Origin: an uncultured Prevotella sp.
GTDB taxonomy: Bacteria; Bacteroidota; Bacteroidia; Bacteroidales; Bacteroidaceae
Direction of reading: 5' to 3'
Length of the DNA: 11,596 nucleotides
Assembly (NCBI GenBank): GCA_900551985.1
Contig: URYG01000092.1
Coordinates: forward strand, 1-11,596
Shown: one piece after another, positions 1 through 5,635 of the stretch
Layout of the letters: the number at the start of each line of letters is the position of its first letter
How positions within the stretch are numbered: position 1 is the stretch's first letter
The notes under the pieces: generated by a model
What the model saw: only the letters and a program-made list of their open reading frames with translations
Told to the model about the DNA's origin: nothing
The model's database searches: none
Made by a program: the position numbers and the translations under genes

Positions 1-143
1 TGCGAGAGCTTCTGAAGAGTCTCTGTACCGACTATCCTGAAGCCGAGATTCTGGGGCACAGAGATCTCCCTGGTGTTCACAAGGAGTGTCCATGTTTCGA
101 TGTCAAGAAGTGGTTATCACAAGTTTTTTATAATCACAAGTAA
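1..143 (+). CDS. N-acetylmuramoyl-L-alanine amidase, C-terminal fragment (5' end outside window)
   Basis: An open frame enters from the left edge (first full codon at 3) and ends at TAA 141-143, giving 46 visible residues. The stretch GHRDLPGVHKECPCFDVKKW is the conserved C-terminal part of amidase_2-type N-acetylmuramoyl-L-alanine amidases common in Bacteroidales. These zinc enzymes cut the bond between MurNAc and the L-alanine of the stem peptide. The H of GHRD and the cysteine of CPCFD correspond to the usual metal-ligand region. The zinc-binding N-terminal part lies outside the window. The last residues after KKW (LSQVFYNHK) and the stop codon lie inside the 31-bp inverted repeat of the neighbouring recombinase element. 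The native C-terminal tail has therefore probably been replaced by codons from the element. In many Bacteroidales this amidase type follows an HU-like DNA-binding protein gene; that cannot be tested here. Confidence 0.85.
   Translation, partial: RELLKSLCTDYPEAEILGHRDLPGVHKECPCFDVKKWLSQVFYNHK
113..143 (+). repeat. Left terminal inverted repeat of the RIT-like element
   Basis: This 31-bp sequence is the exact reverse complement of 3632-3662. It contains two direct copies of the element's 10-bp motif: TTATCACAAG at 114-123 and TAATCACAAG at 131-140. It starts at the last base of a Trp codon (111-113) of the amidase and ends exactly at the last base of the amidase stop codon (141-143). Pairing stops at position 112 on the outside and at 144 on the inside. 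A further heptamer, GTTAATA/CTATTAA, is shared a little deeper (around 152-159 and 3617-3623) with a one-base offset. Confidence 0.92.
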
Positions 144-158
144 CAAGATTAGTTAATA

Positions 159-198
159 GAAAGTGGATGAATATCAGTAAGATACAAAATCCACTTTC
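159..198. other. Stem-loop between the amidase stop and the last recombinase gene
   Basis: GAAAGTGGAT (159-168) pairs perfectly with ATCCACTTTC (189-198) across a 20-nt loop. It lies after the stop of the last recombinase gene on the minus strand, so it could help end that transcript, but no clean T run follows. It may instead be part of the structured element end. The 80-base gap 144-223 holds nothing else besides the inner motif copy. Confidence 0.5.
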
Positions 199-205
199 AA
201 AAACT

Positions 206-215
206 CTTGTAATAA
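206..215 (+). repeat. Inner inverted copy of the terminal 10-bp motif, left end
   Basis: CTTGTAATAA differs from the terminal motif CTTGTGATAA at one base and points opposite to the two copies at 114-123 and 131-140. It lies just downstream of the last recombinase stop codon (224-226). It mirrors the inner copy at 3582-3591, so each end has two motifs in one orientation and one reversed inner motif. It is a likely recombinase-binding site, by inference. Confidence 0.5.
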
Positions 216-223
216 TATTAGCC

Positions 224-1240
224 TCATGCGAGTCCTTTTAAGTATGCTTTTAAATCTGGGTTACGTTCCCAACTAGCCAAGTTCTCATTTCCAGTTAAGG
301 TGAGACTTACTTTTTCTATAGCCTCCCTTTTAGCTTTCAAATCAGCTCTGGCATAAATCTCTGTTGTCTGAACCGATGCATGTCCCAAAAAGTCCCTAAT
401 ATAAACAAGGTTTACTCCTGCTTGAAGCAGATGCATCGCTCTAGAGTGTCTTAGCACATGCGGAGTGATACCTAGCGGTACGTCATCCGAATGTTTCTCA
501 TGTGCTAACTTCGCATATTTTTGTAGAATATGTGTTACACCTTGTGACGTGAGTTGTATCCCAGAATGGTTCTGAAACAATTTATATTCTTCAGTACCTA
601 GAATGTGATTGTCAAGATAATAATTCCTTAACAATTCAGCCATATGCTCTGTCAAAGGAACTATGCGAGTTTTATTTCCCTTGCCAAGCAGCGAAATGGA
701 GAATGGCTTGGATAGCCTTACATCCTTGGGAGCCAGCGTAATGACTTCTTGCACTCTTGCCCCAGTCTCATAAAGTAGTGACAGCAAAACCAAATGTCTT
801 CTGCCTACTTTGGTGCTAGTGGGCACCTCATCTAGAATCGCACTTACGCTTTCCTTTGTCAGATGCTTGACAGTCTCCTTGCGGCATTTTTTGCATTTTA
901 TTCCAAGATTGGAATTCCATAGGTCAAGATGCTCAATGTCCTCATACGAGAGAAAGCGAAAGAAAGATCGCAAAGCTGCCAAGCGCACGTTTCGTGTTGA
1001 AATGGCATTACCCTTTGTGTCTTCCAGCCAATCAAGAAAGTCCAAAATGAAAGTCTTTGATAATGTTTCCAGCTTAATCTTTTCTGGACTCAACTTATAC
1101 TTGTCTTTAGCAAATTCCATGAGAAGTAGGAAAGTGTCTCTGTAAGACCGTATGGTATGAGACCTCGTTCCCAGTTCTCCAACGAGGTACTTTTGGAAAA
1201 ACTTTTCCAAAAAATACGAGAAATTCTTAGTTGTCTTCAT
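224..1240 (-). CDS. Tyrosine recombinase, third gene of the trio (RitC position)
   Basis: A 338-residue tyrosine site-specific recombinase. These cytosolic enzymes cut and rejoin DNA through a covalent phosphotyrosine at specific sites. An N-terminal SAM-like core-binding domain (about residues 5-105) precedes the catalytic domain (about 125-310). All catalytic residues are visible: R162 in ETGARVQEV, K187 in GKGNKTR, H261 and R264 in HVLRHS, H287 in LGHASVQ and the nucleophile Y296. A CKKC pair (C116-C119) joins the domains and could bind a metal. The chosen ATG at 1240 gives MKTTKNFSYF. A longer frame begins with TTG at 1273 and is less likely. The start overlaps the end of the preceding recombinase by 14 nt, with no clear Shine-Dalgarno, so translational coupling is likely. 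The two ends of the element are probably this enzyme's substrates together with its two partners (inference). Confidence 0.9.
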   Translation of the reverse strand: MKTTKNFSYFLEKFFQKYLVGELGTRSHTIRSYRDTFLLLMEFAKDKYKLSPEKIKLETLSKTFILDFLDWLEDTKGNAISTRNVRLAALRSFFRFLSYEDIEHLDLWNSNLGIKCKKCRKETVKHLTKESVSAILDEVPTSTKVGRRHLVLLSLLYETGARVQEVITLAPKDVRLSKPFSISLLGKGNKTRIVPLTEHMAELLRNYYLDNHILGTEEYKLFQNHSGIQLTSQGVTHILQKYAKLAHEKHSDDVPLGITPHVLRHSRAMHLLQAGVNLVYIRDFLGHASVQTTEIYARADLKAKREAIEKVSLTLTGNENLASWERNPDLKAYLKGLA

Positions 1241-2246
1241 GCCAATGCTCTGTTTTAGAAGTTCGTTCAACAATCGCCTTTATTTCAGGCAAGCTCAGAT
1301 TCACTTTGTTGATGATGTCTGGATAAACCTCCTGTGTCAGTCTAAGGTAACGCTCCGTAGAATATGCATCCAAATGCCCCAAGAACTTTGACAACACCGG
1401 AAGGCTGCAATAAAGGTCCATTCCTTCTCCCACAAGTTTTATCATGGCATGTACACATGCTGTATGTCGTAAATCATGTATGCGAGGACCAGCAAAGTGC
1501 CCCCGGTATGGAATGCCCGCTTTTCTCAGCGACTCACGAAACCATCTTTCTACAGTATTTATGTTAAGGGAATGTCCACATCTATTTACCAACAGAGGTG
1601 AATCCGGGAGGGAAACCTTTTTCATCGGCAGCATATTCCGATAGCGGATGTAGCCCTGGAGCACCTCTTGCAAAGGCTTATTAATCGGGCAAATGCGTTG
1701 GTGGCGATTTTTCGACTCTTCTATGAGAATCACATGATGTTGGAAGTCAACATCCTTGTTGCAAATGGACACCGCCTCACCTACTCTCATGCCTGTACTA
1801 TATAGTAGCCTGAACAAGACTGGCATGCTCATCAGACTGGTCCTGTTGAACTCACTTCTTATGGCTGTTGAGTCTATGGCTTGAAATATTGCTTGGATTT
1901 CCTCATGACTGAAAATATAAGGTACAAAAAAGTTGTCCTTGCACCTTGGCAATCTCGGGATGAAGTCGTTTATTCCCAAAGCCTTCAAAAACTTTAGAAA
2001 CTGACGAAATGTTGCCGCCTTAGAATATACAGCTTTCGTACTTGCCTCGGGAACACGGACGCTGTCTAGCCAACCCTCGTAATACGATTGGTCGATAAAA
2101 CCCTGTGGAGGATTGGATGCGATGTACATGTCTATCTGCCTAAGGTTGCCTATTGCCGATTTGCATTGAAAACCATGCGCCTTCCTGTCTTCCACCCACA
2201 AGTCCATATAGGGGGCGAAGATGCTGACAAATACTTTATCTTCCAT
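1227..2246 (-). CDS. Tyrosine recombinase, second gene of the trio (RitB position)
   Basis: A 339-residue tyrosine recombinase/phage-integrase family protein. The core-binding domain covers about residues 5-100 and the catalytic domain about 110-310. The catalytic set is complete: R154 in STGMRVGEA, K179 in EESKNR, H257 and R260 in HDLRHT, H291 in LGHLDAYS and Y300 in ERYLR. The spacing between the HxxR box and the LGH box is about 10 residues longer than in its two partners (insert around LVGEGMDLYCSLPV). The start at 2246 is chosen because AAGGAGG lies just upstream of ATG GAA GAT; upstream in-frame ATGs at 2270 and 2297 lack this. The start overlaps the stop of the first recombinase gene by 11 nt (ATGGAAGATAA), and its own end overlaps the third gene. 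The three are probably one operon. Confidence 0.9.
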   Translation of the reverse strand: MEDKVFVSIFAPYMDLWVEDRKAHGFQCKSAIGNLRQIDMYIASNPPQGFIDQSYYEGWLDSVRVPEASTKAVYSKAATFRQFLKFLKALGINDFIPRLPRCKDNFFVPYIFSHEEIQAIFQAIDSTAIRSEFNRTSLMSMPVLFRLLYSTGMRVGEAVSICNKDVDFQHHVILIEESKNRHQRICPINKPLQEVLQGYIRYRNMLPMKKVSLPDSPLLVNRCGHSLNINTVERWFRESLRKAGIPYRGHFAGPRIHDLRHTACVHAMIKLVGEGMDLYCSLPVLSKFLGHLDAYSTERYLRLTQEVYPDIINKVNLSLPEIKAIVERTSKTEHWHEDN

Positions 2247-3489
2247 AAAGGACACCTCCTTTCTGCTCATAAAAGCTATTAGGCACTTGCGGAACATCCA
2301 ATGAGCATCTCAATAGCATATTCTTGTCAACGGACAGATAAGGCATGGTCGATGCGGAGGTCGAATGACCGAGCAAGGAACTTATGACATGCACGGAAAC
2401 ATTCTCCTTAAGCAATTGCGTAGCCAGGCTATGCCGTAAACTATGCGCAGAATGGTGGCGGCCACGCAAGTCTATTCTTGCCTCACGCATGGCATCGCTT
2501 ACTGTACGGGTAACAAGCGAAGCACTAATTGGGGCATACGGTGGGGTTGCATTGAGAAACACATAGCTACTGGAACTTTGCGGTCTTCCATGCAGAATAT
2601 AATCTACTAAGGATTCCCCGACCTCCTTAGGCATTGGAATGGTTAGCAAACGCTGGGTCTTGTGTTGTGTAATATTAATCTCGTTCAAGTCCCAGTCCAG
2701 GTTGGAAAATTCCAATCTGCAAATATCGGAGCGTCTAAGCCCCAGGCGGCTTCCCAACAGGATTATTGCATAGTTTCGCTTGCCCAAGGGACCAGTCCTG
2801 TCTATGCTTTGTTCGATAAGGGATATTTCGTCTGGTTCATAATAGGATAATAGTGGCACACTGCGCTGTCGCCCTATATGTTGCAGAAAGTTACTAAAGT
2901 CCAGGGTGGTCTTGCCGATGGAATACAGATATCTCAGGAAATTCTTAACGGGTAAAACCTTTCCGTACTTGTCACCCATGAGAGTATCCAAAAAGGCATT
3001 GATGTTCTTGACCGTTATTGTAGCTGTTGTGACACCCTGGTGCTCCATAACTCCACAAAAACGACTAATGTACAACTTGTAGGTATCAATCGTTTGAGAG
3101 GCAAGCATCTTTTCACGCAAAACATCACTTGTTAGATATTGTTGTGCATAATAACCAAAGTCACCAGTAAACTGATAAGTACAAGATGGACGTAAGGAGA
3201 GCAACGATGATACCTCCCCCTTCATAGAGGAATTTAGTAATTTAACCATACGACAGTCTCTCTGGTAATGTCTGGCACCAACACCTTTTTCAAGCGTAAT
3301 CGTCGAAGTAAAAAAGTTGCCAACATCTTCATTATAGAAATCTAAGTGACGCTTCTCCATAAAGGCCACCAAATGTCTGGCTGAAGAAATGAGTCGTGAC
3401 CTGGTATCTCCCGACAGGTCATAAGGAAGAAGAATCTCCTTCAAGTACGAAAGGAGACCTTCCTTTGGAATTTGTGTTACTTGTTTCAT
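2236..3489 (-). CDS. Tyrosine recombinase, first gene of the trio (RitA position)
   Basis: A 417-residue tyrosine recombinase, the longest of the three. A region of about 110 residues of unknown role precedes the SAM-like core-binding domain (about 112-205). The catalytic domain covers about 215-395, with R252 in GLRRSD, K277 in QHKTQR, H349 and R352 in HSLRHS, H375 in LLGHSTS and the nucleophile Y384 in MPYLS. It is the promoter-proximal gene of the trio. The ATG at 3489 (MKQVTQIPKEG) is preferred over an in-frame TTG at 3516, because the predicted transcript would start only about 9 nt before that TTG. The frame is intact, with no stop or shift. It is not the housekeeping XerC or XerD: it is longer, has an extra N-terminal region and sits in a trio between inverted repeats. 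In known RIT elements all three genes are retained together. Confidence 0.9.
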   Translation of the reverse strand: MKQVTQIPKEGLLSYLKEILLPYDLSGDTRSRLISSARHLVAFMEKRHLDFYNEDVGNFFTSTITLEKGVGARHYQRDCRMVKLLNSSMKGEVSSLLSLRPSCTYQFTGDFGYYAQQYLTSDVLREKMLASQTIDTYKLYISRFCGVMEHQGVTTATITVKNINAFLDTLMGDKYGKVLPVKNFLRYLYSIGKTTLDFSNFLQHIGRQRSVPLLSYYEPDEISLIEQSIDRTGPLGKRNYAIILLGSRLGLRRSDICRLEFSNLDWDLNEINITQHKTQRLLTIPMPKEVGESLVDYILHGRPQSSSSYVFLNATPPYAPISASLVTRTVSDAMREARIDLRGRHHSAHSLRHSLATQLLKENVSVHVISSLLGHSTSASTMPYLSVDKNMLLRCSLDVPQVPNSFYEQKGGVLYGR

Positions 3490-3530
3490 AATTACTATAG
3501 TTTTATCGGGAAACAACGCGTTACCCGATG

Positions 3531-3559
3531 CAAATATAGTAAAAATTTTGCAAATACAA
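3531..3559 (-). promoter_or_regulatory. Bacteroidetes-type promoter for the recombinase trio
   Basis: On the minus strand a perfect -7 box TATATTTG (3538-3531) is preceded, 18 bp upstream, by a TTG -33 element (3559-3557). This matches TTG-N18-20-TAnnTTTG. Transcription would begin near 3525, leaving a leader of about 36 nt before ATG 3489. The promoter is inside the element, so transcription does not depend on the insertion site. Confidence 0.7.
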
Positions 3560-3581
3560 CGGTATTATTATCAAAACATTG

Positions 3582-3591
3582 TAATCACAAG
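3582..3591 (+). repeat. Inner inverted copy of the terminal 10-bp motif, right end
   Basis: TAATCACAAG here is the exact reverse complement of CTTGTGATTA at 3635-3644, with 43 bp between them. It lies about 22 bp upstream of the -33 box of the recombinase promoter. This location suits an accessory binding site or an autoregulatory operator. Confidence 0.6.
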
Positions 3592-3631
3592 TTTTACTAA
3601 CAATCAAACTGTTATACTATTAATACATAGA

Positions 3632-3662
3632 TTACTTGTGATTATAAAAAACTTGTGATAAC
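3632..3662 (-). repeat. Right terminal inverted repeat of the RIT-like element
   Basis: This is the exact reverse complement of 113-143. It contains CTTGTGATTA at 3635-3644 and CTTGTGATAA at 3652-3661, with starts 17 bp apart as in the left end. It lies upstream of the recombinase promoter, so recombinases bound here could also affect their own transcription (inference). Confidence 0.92.
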
Positions 3663-3677
3663 AGCTTTAATCAAAAT

Positions 3678-3687
3678 CTTGTGATAA
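3678..3687 (+). repeat. Extra outer copy of the terminal 10-bp motif (right side only)
   Basis: CTTGTGATAA at 3678-3687 is identical to the motif at 3652-3661 but lies 16 bp outside the exact inverted repeat. The left side has no equivalent at the mirrored position inside the amidase gene. It may mark a longer right end, or be a remnant of the target site or of an earlier insertion. Confidence 0.5.
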
Positions 3688-3766
3688 GAATGGCTTTCCT
3701 CCATCCATTTCCACATCTAGTCTCCTCCTCTCATCAAATATAAATTTCCGTACTCATCTCTTTCCT

Positions 3767-3810
3767 CCCCAATCTTATGACTTCAAGCGCATAAGGTTGG
3801 GGCTTTTTTT
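3767..3810 (+). terminator. Intrinsic terminator, probably the original amidase terminator
   Basis: CCCCAATCTTATG (3767-3779) pairs with CATAAGGTTGGGG (3790-3802), with one G-T pair. A 10-nt loop separates the arms, and a run of seven T follows at 3804-3810. No plus-strand gene lies immediately upstream except across the recombinase element. It therefore most likely served the amidase before insertion (inference). The rest of 3663-3885 shows no coding sequence. Confidence 0.8.
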
Positions 3811-3861
3811 GCGAATGTTTTATGGATTTTTATCTTTTATGCAATGATTTTCTGCAAAAAG

Positions 3862-3893
3862 TTTGGCGAAGAGCTAGATTTTTACTACATTTG
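3862..3893 (+). promoter_or_regulatory. Bacteroidetes-type promoter for the small membrane protein pair
   Basis: TTTG at 3862-3865, a 20-bp spacer, then TACATTTG at 3886-3893: an exact match to TTTG-N20-TAnnTTTG. The start of transcription is expected near 3899, about 20 nt before ATG 3919. Confidence 0.8.
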
Positions 3894-3918
3894 CATTCAT
3901 AAAAATTAGTTTTTGATT

Positions 3919-4146
3919 ATGACAGCTAGAGACGATCGGGAAAGGGAAAAATCGATAAGAGAAACTATTGGTAAGTTTTTCTTTGATTTGGCAAAAACTA
4001 CTTTCACCGCAATGGTGATAGGTGGCTCTGTTGCCTTAATAACAGGGATGGAGGAGGCTTTGCCTTATGCCATCTTGTTAGGTGTTGGTGTTATTTCGAC
4101 AGTTTTATTAGCTATTATTGGGTACTATATTTTAAAACATAAATAA
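3919..4146 (+). CDS. Small protein with two predicted membrane helices, 75 aa
   Basis: The ATG at 3919 is chosen over a TTG two codons earlier because ATG is far more usual and the leader from the promoter is very short. The 75-residue product has a charged N-terminus (MTARDDREREKSIRE), a hydrophobic segment at about 27-43, a short acidic turn (MEE) and a second hydrophobic segment at about 48-71 ending in KHK. It should sit in the inner membrane as a helical hairpin. No function is recognised. It resembles the many small uncharacterised two-helix proteins (DUF-type) of Bacteroidales; that likeness is from memory and weak. It has its own strong promoter and is followed after one base by a second tiny membrane protein, so the two are probably made together. 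Confidence 0.8.
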   Translation: MTARDDREREKSIRETIGKFFFDLAKTTFTAMVIGGSVALITGMEEALPYAILLGVGVISTVLLAIIGYYILKHK

Positions 4147-4147
4147 T

Positions 4148-4255
4148 ATGGAAGGATTAATTATAATTTTGGGTGGTGTCGCAGTTTGTGCAGCCTTGTT
4201 TTTGCTTTGGATGATGAAGACCAAAGCTGGTCAGAAATGGGTGAAGGAGTTATAA
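4148..4255 (+). CDS. Tiny single-pass membrane protein, 35 aa
   Basis: This short frame starts with ATG one base after the stop of the 75-aa gene (TAATATG), which suggests translational coupling. It ends at TAA 4253-4255. The product begins MEGLIIILGGVAVCAALFLL, a single hydrophobic helix at about 3-23. A basic tail follows (KTKAGQKWVKEL). It is followed by a strong terminator at 4313-4361, which supports a two-gene operon. The function is unknown. A short hydrophobic helix with a cationic tail also occurs in membrane-active peptides such as type I toxins, but no antisense RNA or antitoxin is visible. A structural or accessory role to the upstream protein is equally possible. Confidence 0.65.
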   Translation: MEGLIIILGGVAVCAALFLLWMMKTKAGQKWVKEL

Positions 4256-4310
4256 AGTCATAGATGATAAATGCTTCAAAAGAAAAGCGTTTTATCGTCC
4301 GAAAGCTTTC

Positions 4311-4361
4311 AAAAAGGGTTGCAATCCTTGGAATGATGGATTGCAACCCTTTATGTTTTTT
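4311..4361. terminator. Bidirectional intrinsic terminator between convergent genes (hairpin copy A)
   Basis: AAAGGGTTGCAATCC (4313-4327) pairs perfectly with GGATTGCAACCCTTT (4338-4352) across a 10-nt loop. On the plus strand TTTATGTTTTTT follows; on the minus strand five T follow the stem. It serves the small-protein operon and the convergent ATPase gene. It is nearly identical to the hairpin at 5674-5717 (40 of 44 positions). Confidence 0.88.
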
Positions 4362-4380
4362 CATGCAATTTTCTAAGCAT

Positions 4381-5511
4381 TTATTTCATATATTTCTTCA
4401 GCCACAAATCGAAGAACTTATCATATACCACGTAGGCATCATCCTGCTGGATGATGAAGTCCTTCTCTAGCAATCCCTTCAGGGCGGAATTTACTGAGCT
4501 TGGCGACGGGAGATGATATTTCTTGGCGAAGGCTCCGCTTTTTACGCTTCTGGCTTCGCCCTCTGCAGAGATGGCGATGAAGACATTGCGCTGCTTTTCC
4601 GGCATCTGGCGCAGAAGGGTCTCGTAGGTGTCTGATGCCATGTTGAGATTGTAGTTGATGGCGTCATCTACCATATCCAGAGTGCAGGTACCCTGTTCGG
4701 GAGTCTTGAGGAAGAGAACATTCATTACTCGCTGGATGTATGAAGTGACACCATCGAAACGGGTGAAGAGTTCTCCGATGATGGCAGTATCTAGATGTTT
4801 GTTGCGCTCCTCGAACTTGGCAGTCGCAAACTCCTTGTATTTCTCTGTATCCAGAGGCTTCAGGTTCATCAGCGTCACGCTCTGATAGAAAGGGCGGGCA
4901 GGGGATGTGAACATCTCTGCCATCAGATGGCGATGAGAACCCGAGAAGATGAAGTGGGCATTGGTGCATCGCTGGATATAGGTACGGAGCAATGCCTCTA
5001 TGCGATTGTCGGCATAGTTGGTGATTTGCTGAAACTCGTCGATGGCAACAAGACATGGCTTGTCGGCTTGGTTGAGATAAGCGAATATCTCATCAAGCGT
5101 AATTTCCGGATTCACCATGTTGCCAATGCCTATTCCCCAAACTGGAGCCCCGTTGATATCGAAAGAGATTTCTGAACGGAGAGAAGAGAGCGCCATCAGG
5201 AATTTCTCCCATGCACTTCTGCCTTTAGGACGAAGTTCGTCAATGATGGCTTTGCCGAACATATTGACCAGATTGTTGACGGAATTGGTTGAATAGATAT
5301 CAATGATAAAGGTATAATAATCTTTTTGGATGACTGGCTGGGCAAAGCAATGGTGAATCAGCTCTGTCTTTCCGATGCGTCGAGGAGAAATCAGAGCCAT
5401 GTTATTCTCATTGGTCAGCATCTCTGTGATGTGCTGGGTTTCTTCCACGCGGTCGCAGAAGTATTCAGGACCGGCGTAACCATTTGTGACAAAAGGATTC
5501 TTCATTACCAT
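4381..5511 (-). CDS. P-loop ATPase, archaeal ATPase/AAA_2-like (PF01637 type) with C-terminal winged helix
   Basis: A 376-residue ATP-binding protein. Walker A is SPRRIGKT (residues 42-49) and Walker B is CLVAIDEF (153-160, D158 and E159). A sensor-like IFSGSHRHLM follows (188-197). The conserved opening NPFVTNGYAGPEYFCDR is typical of this group of ATPases in Bacteroidetes. The C-terminal part (about 300-376) fits a winged-helix DNA-binding domain, including a helix-turn-helix-like stretch around AFAKKYHLPSPSSVNSAL and an ending in YDKFFDLWLKKYMK. No dedicated cellular role is established for the family. These genes are often stand-alone and present in many paralogues. The ATG at 5511 follows AAGG after a 7-nt gap; the ATG two codons on (5505) is an alternative. 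The gene is transcribed alone, lies between two nearly identical hairpins, and has a repeat-rich promoter region. It may be a late arrival in the locus. Confidence 0.88.
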   Translation of the reverse strand: MVMKNPFVTNGYAGPEYFCDRVEETQHITEMLTNENNMALISPRRIGKTELIHHCFAQPVIQKDYYTFIIDIYSTNSVNNLVNMFGKAIIDELRPKGRSAWEKFLMALSSLRSEISFDINGAPVWGIGIGNMVNPEITLDEIFAYLNQADKPCLVAIDEFQQITNYADNRIEALLRTYIQRCTNAHFIFSGSHRHLMAEMFTSPARPFYQSVTLMNLKPLDTEKYKEFATAKFEERNKHLDTAIIGELFTRFDGVTSYIQRVMNVLFLKTPEQGTCTLDMVDDAINYNLNMASDTYETLLRQMPEKQRNVFIAISAEGEARSVKSGAFAKKYHLPSPSSVNSALKGLLEKDFIIQQDDAYVVYDKFFDLWLKKYMK

Positions 5512-5541
5512 ATCTATACCTTATTATATATTCTACGGCTG

Positions 5542-5549
5542 CAAAGATA
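5542..5549 (-). promoter_or_regulatory. -7 box of the ATPase gene promoter
   Basis: On the minus strand TATCTTTG (5549-5542) matches TAnnTTTG and lies about 30 nt upstream of ATG 5511. A good -33 element is not evident. The expected -33 position (around 5569-5573) falls inside the first GATTATCATAAA repeat, which suggests the promoter depends on, or is blocked by, a factor bound there (inference). Confidence 0.55.
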
Positions 5550-5562
5550 CAACTTTTATTCC

Positions 5563-5635
5563 GATTATCATAAAGTGATTATCATAAAATGATAATGAAA
5601 TAAGGAATTTTATTATTTGATGATTATCATAAATT
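5563..5635. repeat. Three copies of GATTATCATAAA upstream of the ATPase gene, candidate operator
   Basis: GATTATCATAAA begins at 5563, 5577 and 5622. The first two are tandem with a 14-bp period. The second and third also form short palindromes: ATTATCAT/ATGATAAT with a 3-base loop, and ATTATCA/TGATAAT with a 5-base loop. The repeats lie across and upstream of the -33 position of the ATPase promoter, as expected for binding sites of a regulator. The remaining bases of 5512-5673 hold nothing recognisable. Confidence 0.6.

Larger units (their letters stand above)
113..3662. mobile_element. RIT-type (Recombinase In Trio) element: three tyrosine recombinases bounded by an exact 31-bp inverted repeat
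   Basis: Three overlapping tyrosine recombinase genes in the same direction fill almost the whole segment. An exact 31-bp inverted repeat (113-143 against 3632-3662) bounds it. No cargo gene, relaxase or transposase is present. RIT elements are known as exactly this: three adjacent, overlapping tyrosine recombinase genes (ritA, ritB, ritC in transcription order) between complex terminal inverted repeats, found in several bacterial phyla. The fit to the class is by architecture; no database comparison was possible. The right boundary could extend to about 3688, because another copy of the terminal 10-bp motif lies at 3678-3687. No clear target-site duplication was found. The left end falls at the very end of the amidase gene. 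All three recombinases have complete catalytic residues and no frameshifts, so the element may still be active. Confidence 0.85.

Noticed and set aside
144..158. Target-site duplication at the element boundaries
   Set aside because: Flanking bases outside the repeats (112 and leftward, 3663 and rightward) show no convincing direct duplication.
224..3489. Reading the recombinases as XerC/XerD or as the integrase of a conjugative transposon or prophage
   Set aside because: There are three different recombinases in an overlapping trio between inverted repeats, with no relaxase, mobilisation, phage or cargo genes. That fits the RIT class and not those alternatives.
3489..3516. TTG-initiated extension of the first recombinase (and similar TTG extensions at 1273, 3913 and 8603)
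   Set aside because: In each case a nearby in-frame ATG has better context. For the first recombinase and the MerR-type gene, the TTG is within about 15 nt of the predicted transcription start.
113..3662. Phase-variable invertible promoter or gene switch
   Set aside because: The inverted repeats would permit inversion, but the amidase end is identical in either orientation and no outward promoter was seen within the segment, so no switch in expression is evident.
4264..4470. 68-codon plus-strand frame after the small-protein pair
   Set aside because: It runs through a strong terminator hairpin and into the 3' end of the convergent ATPase gene, and has no promoter or plausible start.
4664..5056. 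130-codon minus-strand frame inside the ATPase gene
   Set aside because: It is an alternate frame of a well-supported ATPase gene with Walker motifs and shows no domain of its own.
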